From: Streptomyces sp. NRRL F-2664
GTDB taxonomy: Bacteria > Actinomycetota > Actinomycetes > Streptomycetales > Streptomycetaceae
Length of the DNA: 64,000 nucleotides
Direction of reading: 5' to 3'
NCBI RefSeq assembly: GCF_000719345.1
Contig: NZ_JOFX01000005.1
Coordinates: forward strand, 248,001-312,000
In this document: positions 51,483 to 59,520 of the stretch, one piece after another
Position numbering within the stretch: position 1 is the stretch's first letter
Layout: each line of letters starts with the position of its first letter
Notes under the pieces: generated by a model
Database searches by the model: none
Told to the model about the DNA's origin: nothing
Seen by the model: only the letters and a program-made list of their open reading frames with translations
Made by a program: the position numbers and the translations under genes

Positions 51483-52646
51483 TCAGGCCGGACCGGGTCC
51501 GGTGGGCGGCTCCGGGGCCGCGGCGGCCTCCGCGTCCGGGGCGGGACCGGGGTCGGGCTCCGGGTCCGGGAGGGTGCGTGAGGCGCCGACCGGGAGGTCC
51601 CACAGATCCTCGCGGGGCAGTCCGGCGCGCGACCAGGCGGCCCGGGTGCGGTGCAGGGGTTCCATGACCGGTTCGGCGGAGAGCACGAAGGCCGCCCAGT
51701 GCATGGGGGCCATCCGCCGGGCCCCGAGGTCGAGACAGGCCTGGACGGCTTCTTCCGGGTCGGCGTGCACGTCGCCGAGCCACCAGCGGGGCGCGTAGGC
51801 ACCGACGGGCAGCAGCGCGAGGTCGATGCCGGGGTGGCGGCGGCCGATCTCGCGGAACCACCGGCCGTAGCCGGTGTCGCCCGCGAAGTAGACCTTCCTC
51901 GGGGCCGGGCTGCGGGTGTCGGTGAGGATCCACCCGCCCCACAGGGACCGGCAGGTGTCGGTCAGGGACCGCTTCGACCAGTGGTGGGCGGGCACGAACT
52001 CGAAACGCACGCCGTCCAGTTCGGCCGCCTCCCACCAGTCGAGGTCGGTGACCCGGGTGAAGCCGCGGCGGCGGAACCAGCCCGCGAGGCCCGCCGGGAC
52101 GAAGACGGCCGTGTCCCGGGGCAGCCGCCTGAGCGTGGGCGCATCGAGGTGGTCGTAGTGGTTGTGGCTGATCACGACCGCGTCCACGGCCGGGAGGTCC
52201 TCCCACGGGACCCCTACGGGCGTCATCCGGGCCGGGGTGCCGAGGATGCGCCGGGACCAGACCGGGTCGGTCAGCACGGTCAGCCCGCCGGTCCGTACGA
52301 CCCAGCTGGCGTGTCCGACCCAGGTGACGGACACCTGGCCGGGGGCCGTGGGGGGCAGCGGGCCCGGCGCGTACGGCAGGTCCGGGATGCCGCGCAGGCC
52401 CTCCGGGCCGGGGCGGAAGGCGCCCTCGCGGGCGAGCCGGGCGAAAGCGCGGACGCCGGGGAGCGGGGTGGTCAGCCGGTCCGCGAACGAGCGGGGCCAG
52501 CGGCGGTGCGCACCGAGCGGGCGCGGTGCGGACGGCGGCGGGGCCGATCGGGCGCCTGCGGCCGGACGCCCGGGCCCCGGGGCGGATGCGGCCGCGGACG
52601 GCGTGGCCGGGGCGGGTGCGGGGGCGGCGTCCGTCCGGTCCCTCAT
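51483..52646 (-). CDS. Metallo-beta-lactamase-fold hydrolase (NAPE-PLD/UlaG-like)
   Basis: 387 aa. A disordered Pro/Ala-rich N-terminus (residues 1-45) precedes the MBL domain: HNHYDHLDAPTLR (zinc ligands), VWSRRILGTPARMTPVGVP, VPAHHWSKRSL, YFAGDTGYG and PMHWAAFVLSAEP. This order fits the NAPE-PLD-type phosphodiesterases. The last 40 residues are Pro/Asp/Ala-rich. Substrate not known. Monocistronic. Confidence 0.9.
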   Translation of the reverse strand: MRDRTDAAPAPAPATPSAAASAPGPGRPAAGARSAPPPSAPRPLGAHRRWPRSFADRLTTPLPGVRAFARLAREGAFRPGPEGLRGIPDLPYAPGPLPPTAPGQVSVTWVGHASWVVRTGGLTVLTDPVWSRRILGTPARMTPVGVPWEDLPAVDAVVISHNHYDHLDAPTLRRLPRDTAVFVPAGLAGWFRRRGFTRVTDLDWWEAAELDGVRFEFVPAHHWSKRSLTDTCRSLWGGWILTDTRSPAPRKVYFAGDTGYGRWFREIGRRHPGIDLALLPVGAYAPRWWLGDVHADPEEAVQACLDLGARRMAPMHWAAFVLSAEPVMEPLHRTRAAWSRAGLPREDLWDLPVGASRTLPDPEPDPGPAPDAEAAAAPEPPTGPGPA

Positions 52647-52707
52647 CGAGCGTCTCCGTTCACCTGGGTCGCGGGGTCGGGTGGGGGGCGGGGGCGGCCC
52701 GCCGGGG

Positions 52708-53934
52708 TCAGGCCAGCCCCGTGAGGACCGAGCCGAGGTGGTCCAGACAATCGCGTACGTGGGGCAGTTCCAGGGGATCGCGGGCGGTGAGCGCGGCCAG
52801 CCGCTCCTCGGGAGTGCTGCCCAGCAGCGGCCCCGTGGACAGCCTCACGCGCAGTGCGGCCAGGTCGTCCGCGAACCGCTGTCCGCCGGGGGTGGCCGCG
52901 CCGAGCCGGCCGCCGAGCCAGTCCTCCAGCTCCATGGCATCGCCGACCCCGTGCCGGGCGAGTCCGGCGCGCAGCGGGGTGAGGTCGGCGTAGAGGTGGC
53001 GACCGGCCTGCGGCGGCAGGGCCAGTGCGCCCGCCGCACGGACCTCGCGGTGCGCGGCGGTGGCGACCAGGCCGTGCAGGCGGGCGGCGGCGGACGCGCG
53101 TACGGCGACGGCACCGGGTTCGTCGAGGGCGTGGGCGGCGGCGTAGGCGACGGGCCCTGCGACCGTCGCGCCGGTGGCGGTGAGGACGTCCAGGGTGTGG
53201 GCGCGCAGCCGGGCACCGTGCGCGTTGGCGGGAAAGCGGGCCACGGCGGCGGGCCAGCCTGCGGGCAGGAGGGCGCCGGCGAGGTCGACGAGGACGGCGG
53301 TCCCCTCGGGCAGCATCTCGGCGGGACTGAGGACGAGGTCGTCGTGGGGGCGGTGGACGGTGTCGCGCCAGCTCTCGTCGCTGACGACGAACAGTCCGGC
53401 GGACTCGGCGGCCTCGCAGGCCTCCCGCACCAGCTCGGGCGGCGGCACGGTCGCCGTGGGGTCGTCGGCGACGGACAGCAGCAGCACCCGTGGGTCGCCG
53501 CCCTCGGCGCGCACCCGCCGTACGGTCTCCAGCAGGGCGTAGGGGTCCGGTACGCCACCGCACTCGGCGGGGGTCGGCACGTGGTAGGCCCGCCTCCCGA
53601 GCAGGCGGACCTGCGGGGTCCACCACGCGGGGCAGGGCCGCGGCAGCATCACGTCGCCCCCGCAGGCCCCGAGGAGGGCCAGGAGCAGCGCCGGAGCGCC
53701 GGGTCCCGCCGCCACGTCTCCCGGGGAGGTGGCCAGCCCCCGCCGGCCCCAGTGGCGGCACGCCGCCTCGCGCAGCGACGCACCGCCGCCCGGGGGCTGG
53801 GGCGCGGAGCGTCCGGCGGCCGCGCCGAGGACGGTCACCAGCTCGGGGAGCACGGGCAGGCCGGGCGGCGGCGCGGGCGGACCGTAGCGGACGGGGCCGC
53901 GGCCCTCCGCCGTCGTGCGCTGCATCCCCTCCAC
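52708..53934 (-). CDS. Aminotransferase-fold protein without any lysine (probable pseudoenzyme)
   Basis: 408 aa from GTG 53934 (GGAAGG upstream). Fold type I aminotransferase pattern is recognisable: a PGAPALLLALLGACGG nucleation segment, DDPTATVPP in place of NPxNPTG, FVVSDESWRDTV in place of the (S/A)DExY block, and DLAGALLPAGW in place of S(L/F)SKxLxxPGxR. The PLP-binding lysine of SK is replaced by Gly, and the whole sequence contains no lysine. It cannot form the internal aldimine unless through an unusual route. Resembles the C-terminal domain of MocR regulators without the HTH. AT-rich promoter region upstream. Probably a ligand sensor or relic. Confidence 0.7.
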   Translation of the reverse strand: MEGMQRTTAEGRGPVRYGPPAPPPGLPVLPELVTVLGAAAGRSAPQPPGGGASLREAACRHWGRRGLATSPGDVAAGPGAPALLLALLGACGGDVMLPRPCPAWWTPQVRLLGRRAYHVPTPAECGGVPDPYALLETVRRVRAEGGDPRVLLLSVADDPTATVPPPELVREACEAAESAGLFVVSDESWRDTVHRPHDDLVLSPAEMLPEGTAVLVDLAGALLPAGWPAAVARFPANAHGARLRAHTLDVLTATGATVAGPVAYAAAHALDEPGAVAVRASAAARLHGLVATAAHREVRAAGALALPPQAGRHLYADLTPLRAGLARHGVGDAMELEDWLGGRLGAATPGGQRFADDLAALRVRLSTGPLLGSTPEERLAALTARDPLELPHVRDCLDHLGSVLTGLA

Positions 53935-53974
53935 CGCTGTCCGCCTTCCGCGTTGACCGCGCCGCACTCCGCCG

Positions 53975-54175
53975 ACCCTGACCTTTATACGATTATTTGG
54001 GGGCTTGTGCCTGTTGCCGGACACTTCCCTCCGGGTCCGACCCGCACACCCCCGGGGGACGGTGTCCCCGGCGGGACGACCACCTGCGTCCCGCCCCGCC
54101 CCGGGCCCGGCCTGACCTCCTGGCACACAGGCCTCCTGTCCATATACCAATACGCTCATCTCATATGACGAGTTG
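53975..54175. promoter_or_regulatory. AT-rich divergent promoter region
   Basis: CTTTATACGATTATTTGGG (53981-53999) and CCATATACCAATACGC, CTCATATGACGAG (54139-54173) are far richer in A/T than their surroundings. TATACGAT/TATAAAG could serve as -10 boxes for the leftward aminotransferase-like gene, and TACGGT near 54182 for the methyltransferase. No gene lies here. Confidence 0.4.
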
Positions 54176-54220
54176 ATCGCCTACGGTGGTGCCGACGCTT
54201 CGACGAAGAGGGGTTCGGCC

Positions 54221-55066
54221 ATGGACACCAAGCACGCCGCCGCCACCGGCGCCGCCCGGGAGACCGCCGTCTACACACACGGCCACCACGAGTCGGTCCT
54301 GCGCTCGCACCGCTGGCGCACCGCGGAGAACTCCGCTGCGTACCTGCTCGGCGAGCTGCGCCCCGGGGCGGCGGTCCTGGACGTGGGCTGCGGCCCGGGC
54401 ACCATCACGGCGGACCTGGCGGAGCGGGTCGCACCGGGCGGCAGGGTCACCGGGGTCGACGCGGCCGAGGACGTCCTGGCCCAGGCCCGGGCCCATGCGC
54501 AGCAGCGCGGCCTGGGCGGGGCCGTGTCGTTCGCCGTCGCGGACGTGCACGCCCTGGACTTTCCGTACGACTCCTTCGACGTGGTCCACGCGCACCAGGT
54601 GCTGCAGCACGTCGGGGACCCGGTACGGGCGCTGCGCGAGATGCGGCGGGTGTGCCGGCCGGGCGGGGTCGTCGCCGCGCGCGACGCCGACTACGCGGCG
54701 ATGACCTGGTACCCGGCGACGCCCGGCCTGGACACGTGGCTGGACCTGTACCGGCGGGTCGCCCGCGCCAACGGCGGCGAGCCCGACGCGGGCCGCCACC
54801 TGCGGGCGTGGGCCCGGCAGGCCGGTTTCACGGACGTGACCTCCTCGGCCACCGCCTGGTGCTTCGCCGCCCCGGAGGAGACGGCCTGGTGGTCGTCCCT
54901 GTGGGCCGACCGGACGCAGTCCTCGTCGTACGCGGACACCGCCGTGCGCGGCGGCCACGCGACGCCCGCCGACCTGGCGGCCGCCGCCGAGGCCTGGCAC
55001 ACCTGGGGCACCGCGCCGGACGCCTGGTTCGCGGTCCTGAACGCCGAGATCCTCTGCCGCGCCTGA
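54221..55066 (+). CDS. Class I SAM-dependent methyltransferase (UbiE/arsenite-methyltransferase-like)
   Basis: 281 aa; ATG with GAAGAGGGG upstream. Motif I VLDVGCGPGTITADLAE, acidic VTGVDAAED, motif II FDVVHAHQVLQH and motif III CRPGGVVAARDADYAAM. The general pattern of small-molecule O/C/N-methyltransferases; substrate unknown. Divergent from the lysine-free aminotransferase-like gene, sharing its AT-rich region, which may mean joint regulation. Confidence 0.92.
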   Translation: MDTKHAAATGAARETAVYTHGHHESVLRSHRWRTAENSAAYLLGELRPGAAVLDVGCGPGTITADLAERVAPGGRVTGVDAAEDVLAQARAHAQQRGLGGAVSFAVADVHALDFPYDSFDVVHAHQVLQHVGDPVRALREMRRVCRPGGVVAARDADYAAMTWYPATPGLDTWLDLYRRVARANGGEPDAGRHLRAWARQAGFTDVTSSATAWCFAAPEETAWWSSLWADRTQSSSYADTAVRGGHATPADLAAAAEAWHTWGTAPDAWFAVLNAEILCRA

Positions 55067-55076
55067 CCCGCGAGCG

Positions 55077-55102
55077 GCCCGGGTGCTGACACCCGCCCGG
55101 GC
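55077..55102. terminator. Bidirectional hairpin
   Basis: GCCCGGG (55077-55083) pairs with CCCGGGC (55096-55102) between convergent genes; the inner GGGTG can pair with CACCC. Confidence 0.6.
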
Positions 55103-55108
55103 GCGTGA

Positions 55109-57076
55109 TCAGACCGACGGCCGCATGCGGAAGTCGTAGGGGGACGGAAGGGGGCAGTCGGTGAGGGTGGACCAGAGCTCGGGCAGGGATTCCTCGCCCT
55201 CCCGCAGGTCGGGCAGTTCCAGACCGTCCTCGAAGATCCGGCGGGCCGCCCGGACGTGTCCCTCCGCGGCCAGCAGCCGGGCCGCCAGAAGCCGGAAGCG
55301 GCCCTGCTCGCGCAGGGCCGGCCGCAGCCGGTCCCAGACCGACCGGGCCTGCGCCGGACGCCCGGCCGCCAGGAGCGCGGCCATCGCCTCCCGGCCGAGC
55401 GCCGACTCCGCCGCCGTCCACGGCTCGCCCCCGCGGCTCTCCGCGGCCAGGTCCTCGAAGGCCGCCGCGAACCCGTCCGCGGCCCGCTGCACATCGCCCG
55501 CCAGCGCGTCCGCCACCGCCAGACACCGCAGCAGGGGCCACTGCGAGGGGGCGAGCGCCAGCCCGCGCTGCCAGCTGCGCACCGCCTGGGCAGTGTCCCC
55601 CGCATGCCACTGGGCCACGCCCAGGTGGTACTCCGTCAGCGGGTCCGCGGGGGCCGTCTCCAGCATGTCCCGCCAGTGCGGTGCGACGAGACTCGGACCC
55701 GGCGGGACCACCCGGCGCCGGGCCGGCAGGACGCCTGTGCGCCACAGCTCCAGCCACGGCTCCTGCTCCTCACCCAGCGTCGACTCCTCGAAGGGCGTTC
55801 CCGGCAGCCGGTGGCCCGCGCACAGCACCTCCAGTGCTCCCCAGCCCGAGCCCGTCGCCAGCCGCTCCCCCGGCTCGGTGTCGGCCCGGCCGCGCCACGC
55901 CTCGTACGCCGCGTCCACCGCTTCCCGCGGCAGTGCGGCCTCCAGTGCGTCCGCGGCCGCGCCGCGGGCCGCCGCCCAATCCGCGCCGTGCACCGCCGCC
56001 GGATCCGCCGACAGCGGCCCGTACGCCTCCAGCCAGCCGAACTCCGCCCCGCCCTCCAGCCGTACGTGCTCCAGCTGGGTCCGGGCCAGCCCGGCCTGGA
56101 TCTCCGCGTAGCCGCCCGTGCCGGGCTCGGTCAGCCATTCCTGCCAGCGCCGGCCGCCACCGCCCGCGCCCCACACGAACAGCTTGCGCCCCCGCAGCCG
56201 CCGCGTGGAGGTCTGCACGAGGCCGTGCCCAGCGGCGTCGAGGGAGGCGATCCAGGGCCGGGCGCCGTCCGGGACCTCGTAGAAGAAGTCCGCCGGGTAC
56301 TCGCTGCGCAGCGGGTACGTGCGGTCCGCCCCCTCCCACTCCGGCACGGGGATCCGGCGCAGCGAGCGCTCGTGGCCGAAGTGCCAGGCCTCGTCGGCGG
56401 GGGCCAGGACACGGGTGCCCGGGTCCTCGGGGACGGCGGTGTTGGACCACCAGTACACGGGAGCGGGCCGCTCGTGCGGGTTGCGGACCCGGACGCCGAC
56501 GTACAGGAACGGCGAGTCCTGCGGCAGCCACAGGTCCACCTGGAACGGCAGGTCGCGCAACCGCTCCCACTCCCACAGCCGCACCATGGCCCCGCCGTCC
56601 GGGGCGGGGACCACCGCGGCGTGCAGGGGTGCGCAGGAGAGGGTGGTGTGGCCGGTCGCGCCGGTGTTCCACTCGATGCCCCCGGAGAACCAGGCGCCGT
56701 TCAGCGCGAAGTTGGCAGGCTGGAACACCGGGTTGCGGTAGAGCAGTTCACGGCCGGTGGGCAGGTGCACGAGTGAGTGGACGCGCCCGCCCAGACCCGG
56801 GAGGACGGTGGCCCGCAGGTGCTCGTTCTCGATGACGACGGCCTCGAACTCCTGCTCCGCGCGCTCCCGCCGGTACCCGTCACGGATCTGTACGGGCAGC
56901 AGCGAGCGCAGCGGTTCGTACCCGATCTGCCGGGCCATGTCGCGCGGCAGACCCTCGCGGGACCGCTCGTCCAGCTCGTGCACGCCGTCGGGCGCGCGCA
57001 GGGCGGGCAGCGGGTTGTCGAAGCCCAACGGGGCTGCGGGGAGGGTCAGTACGGCGCGTCGGACGGTGGTGGCCAT
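55109..57076 (-). CDS. DUF5107 domain protein with TPR region
   Basis: 655 aa from ATG 57076. Residues 60-370 are a galactose-mutarotase-like beta-sandwich of the DUF5107 type (VLPGLGGRVHSLVHLPTGRE; GIEWNTGATGHTTL; PVYWWSNTAVPED), and 430-655 are helical repeats (HLGVAQWHAGDTAQAVRSWQ). DUF5107 proteins have been linked to plant/host carbohydrate recognition and are commonly annotated tetratricopeptide proteins. No signal peptide. Part of a leftward run with the arginase-like and acetyltransferase genes, though spacing (58 and 67 nt) does not prove an operon. Confidence 0.85.
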   Translation of the reverse strand: MATTVRRAVLTLPAAPLGFDNPLPALRAPDGVHELDERSREGLPRDMARQIGYEPLRSLLPVQIRDGYRRERAEQEFEAVVIENEHLRATVLPGLGGRVHSLVHLPTGRELLYRNPVFQPANFALNGAWFSGGIEWNTGATGHTTLSCAPLHAAVVPAPDGGAMVRLWEWERLRDLPFQVDLWLPQDSPFLYVGVRVRNPHERPAPVYWWSNTAVPEDPGTRVLAPADEAWHFGHERSLRRIPVPEWEGADRTYPLRSEYPADFFYEVPDGARPWIASLDAAGHGLVQTSTRRLRGRKLFVWGAGGGGRRWQEWLTEPGTGGYAEIQAGLARTQLEHVRLEGGAEFGWLEAYGPLSADPAAVHGADWAAARGAAADALEAALPREAVDAAYEAWRGRADTEPGERLATGSGWGALEVLCAGHRLPGTPFEESTLGEEQEPWLELWRTGVLPARRRVVPPGPSLVAPHWRDMLETAPADPLTEYHLGVAQWHAGDTAQAVRSWQRGLALAPSQWPLLRCLAVADALAGDVQRAADGFAAAFEDLAAESRGGEPWTAAESALGREAMAALLAAGRPAQARSVWDRLRPALREQGRFRLLAARLLAAEGHVRAARRIFEDGLELPDLREGEESLPELWSTLTDCPLPSPYDFRMRPSV

Positions 57077-57134
57077 AGGGAAAGGGAACACTCCCCGGCG
57101 GCCCCTGCACAGGGGTTCCGCGGATCACCACCGG

Positions 57135-58040
57135 TCAGGATGACGCAAAGGCCCCCGCCACCAGATCCGCGAGCAGCGCGCCGGCGCGGCCGTCCGGGTC
57201 CAGGTCGGGGTCGTAGACCGTGACGTTCAGCCCCACGCACCGCGGTGACCCCACCAGCACGGCCAGCAGCTCGGCGACCTCCTGCGGCGACAGGCCGCCG
57301 GGGTCGGGGCTGTCCACGGCGGGCATCACCTCCGGGTCGAGCACATCGGCGTCCAGGTGGACCCAGAACCCGTCGGTGACGGGCGGGTGCAGGCCCTCCA
57401 GGGCCGACCGCGCCACGGCCGCGGCGCCCCGCCGGCGGATCTCCGCGACGGTGGTCGCGAAGATCCCGGCCTCGGCCAGCTCCACGAGGTCCGCATCGCC
57501 GTCGCGCAGCCCGAAAAGTCGTACGTCCTCGTCCCGCAGGTACGGCGCGAGCCCTTCCAGGTCGCTCAGCCCGGCCTGCCCGCGGCCGGTGGCCAGGGCC
57601 AGTTCCTCGCCGGCCGCGGCGCCGACCGGCCCGTTGACGGCGGTGTTGCCCGGGTGGCGGAAGTCGGCGGAGCCGTCGATGGCGGCGAGACCGTAGCGGC
57701 CGGTCCGGCGCATGGCGAGCGAGGCACCGAGCTGGATGGAGCAGTCCCCGCCCAGGACGACCGGGAACTCGCCCGCCCGCAGGTGCCGTTCGATCCGGTC
57801 GGCGAGCGTGACGGTGTACGCGGCGAGCGCGTCGGCGTTGAAGACGCCGTCGCCCTCCTTCCAGTCGCCGCGGTCGTAGCGGGGCGGCACCACGACGCCG
57901 CCCTCCCGGGCCCCCAGCCTGCCCAGCAGGCCCTGCTCGCGCAGGGCTCCCGCGAGCTTGTAGACGCCGGGGACGGTCCCGGGCGCGGGCGGCCGCAGAC
58001 CCAGGTTGGACGGGGCGTCGAGCAGTACGAGTGTGCGCAT
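57135..58040 (-). CDS. Arginase/agmatinase-superfamily protein with altered metal-site residues
   Basis: 301 aa from ATG 58040. Family blocks are GDCSIQLG, AIDGSADFRHP and HLDADVLDP with the ureohydrolase C-terminus. In canonical Mn2+ enzymes these read GGDHS, DAHxD and DxDxxDP. Here GGDC replaces GGDH (a known variant) and Ser replaces the His of DAHxD/DGHxD, leaving Asp ligands only. It may bind one metal, act on another substrate, or be inactive. Member of the leftward acetyltransferase-arginase-DUF5107 run. Confidence 0.87.
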   Translation of the reverse strand: MRTLVLLDAPSNLGLRPPAPGTVPGVYKLAGALREQGLLGRLGAREGGVVVPPRYDRGDWKEGDGVFNADALAAYTVTLADRIERHLRAGEFPVVLGGDCSIQLGASLAMRRTGRYGLAAIDGSADFRHPGNTAVNGPVGAAAGEELALATGRGQAGLSDLEGLAPYLRDEDVRLFGLRDGDADLVELAEAGIFATTVAEIRRRGAAAVARSALEGLHPPVTDGFWVHLDADVLDPEVMPAVDSPDPGGLSPQEVAELLAVLVGSPRCVGLNVTVYDPDLDPDGRAGALLADLVAGAFASS

Positions 58041-58107
58041 CCCCCCATCCTGCGCGATCCGGCACCGCGGCGGCAGGCCTCGCGGGCCTGCGCCCCGCCC
58101 GCGGCGG

Positions 58108-58668
58108 TCACTGGGCGGCGCGGGGCATCCCGGCGGTGAGGGCCCAGCGTTCGTGGTCGCGCCAGGCTCCGTCCACGTGCAGGAAGTCGGGGGAGAGCCC
58201 CTCCAGCCGGAAGCCCGCGCCGCGCACCAGGGCGATCGAGGCGGCGTTGCCGGGCTGGACGTTGGCCTCCAACCGGTGCAGGCCGAGCCCCTCCCCGGCG
58301 GGCGCGAAGGCGTGGTCGAGCACGAGGCCGAGGGCTTCGCGCAGGAATCCTCGGCCGGCGGCGTGCGCGAACGCGCCGTAGCCGAGGGCACCGCACTGGA
58401 AGGCGCCCCGCACGATGTTGTTGACGTTGACGAAGCCGGCCACAGCGCCGGTGCCGAGCTCGCCCACCAAGAACCCCGTGCGGCTGTCGCTCCCGGTCAG
58501 CCGGGCCGCGTACCGCTCGTACTCCTCGACGGTGGCGGGCGGGAACAGCCAGGGGCGGTGGAGGTCCCGGCTCTCGCGCACCCGCGCGGTGAACTCGGGC
58601 CCGTCGGCGGGCCGGTAGGGCCGCAGGCCCACACGAGCACCCTCGCGGACGTAGATCGAAGCGTTCAT
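58108..58668 (-). CDS. GNAT acetyltransferase (RimJ/RimL type)
   Basis: 186 aa from ATG 58668. Motif A/B: GALGYGAFAHAAGRGFLREA (acetyl-CoA pyrophosphate loop) and HRLEANVQPGNAASIALVRG, FRLEG; typical of RimJ/RimL ribosomal-protein or aminoglycoside-type N-acetyltransferases. The final blocks HERWALTAG are family-like. Substrate unknown. Confidence 0.92.
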   Translation of the reverse strand: MNASIYVREGARVGLRPYRPADGPEFTARVRESRDLHRPWLFPPATVEEYERYAARLTGSDSRTGFLVGELGTGAVAGFVNVNNIVRGAFQCGALGYGAFAHAAGRGFLREALGLVLDHAFAPAGEGLGLHRLEANVQPGNAASIALVRGAGFRLEGLSPDFLHVDGAWRDHERWALTAGMPRAAQ

Positions 58669-58758
58669 CGCCCAAGGCTGGGGCGTGCCTTTCGGATCAG
58701 GCCGTCCGTGAGCGGTACGACGGGTGTGCCGGGGCGGCCGGTGTGGCACGATCGGACC

Positions 58759-59490
58759 GTGATCACGGACGGGACGCGGGCGGCGCTGAGCCGTCGGGCA
58801 GCGCTGAACAACGCCGGGTGGTGCGATGCGGTCTGCCGCGCGCACGGCCTGTCGCCGCAGTACGACGGCGAGCACCTCTGGACGAGCGCGGTGCGGACCC
58901 CGCCGCTGTATCCGGACGCCGTGACCCTGGACGCCGGCGTGGCGGCGCCGAGCGTGCTCCGGTCGCTCGACACCGGCTCCCCCGGCTGCTCGGTGAAGGA
59001 CAGCTTCGCGGCTCTGGACCTGGCCGGAGCCGGTTTCGAGGTGCTGTTCGAGGCTCAGTGGATCCACCGCCCGGCCGGCGCCACGGTCCCGGCGGCGGAC
59101 CCTTCGGCGCCGCAGTGGTCCGAGGTCCGCGACGCCCCCGAGCTCGCGGCCTGGGAGGCCGCCTGGAGCGGCGGGGAGAGCACCGGGCTGTTCCCGCCCT
59201 CCCTGCTCGGAGGTGGCACCGACTTCCTCGCGGGCCGGGCCGGGGGGCGGATCGTCGCCGGAGCCGTCGCGCACACCGCCGCCGGCGTGGTGGGCGTCTC
59301 CAACCTGTTCGCCCGCAGCGGGTCGGACCCCGACGCGGCCTGGGCGGGCGCCCTGTCCGCGATCGCCGCCCGCCGCCCCGGCCTGCCCGTGGTCGGCTAC
59401 GAGCACGGGCCGGACCTGGACGCCGCCCTGCGGCACGGCTTCACCGCCACCGGACCGCTGCGCGTGTGGCTGCGGACCGCCGGCGGGTGA
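58759..59490 (+). CDS. Hypothetical protein with GNAT-like C-terminus
   Basis: 243 aa from GTG 58759; CACGAT ends 6 nt before the start, again suggesting a leaderless transcript. The N-terminal half (RRAALNNAGWCDAVCRAHGL; LDTGSPGCSVKDSF) is not assigned. The C-terminal half has an acetyltransferase-like pattern (GGRIVAGAVAHTAAGVVGVS; GFTATGPLRVWLR). Possible N-acetyltransferase; confidence in function is low. Confidence 0.65.
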   Translation: MITDGTRAALSRRAALNNAGWCDAVCRAHGLSPQYDGEHLWTSAVRTPPLYPDAVTLDAGVAAPSVLRSLDTGSPGCSVKDSFAALDLAGAGFEVLFEAQWIHRPAGATVPAADPSAPQWSEVRDAPELAAWEAAWSGGESTGLFPPSLLGGGTDFLAGRAGGRIVAGAVAHTAAGVVGVSNLFARSGSDPDAAWAGALSAIAARRPGLPVVGYEHGPDLDAALRHGFTATGPLRVWLRTAGG

Positions 59491-59520
59491 CCGCCGGCCG
59501 GCTCCCGTGCGCAGTCCGGC

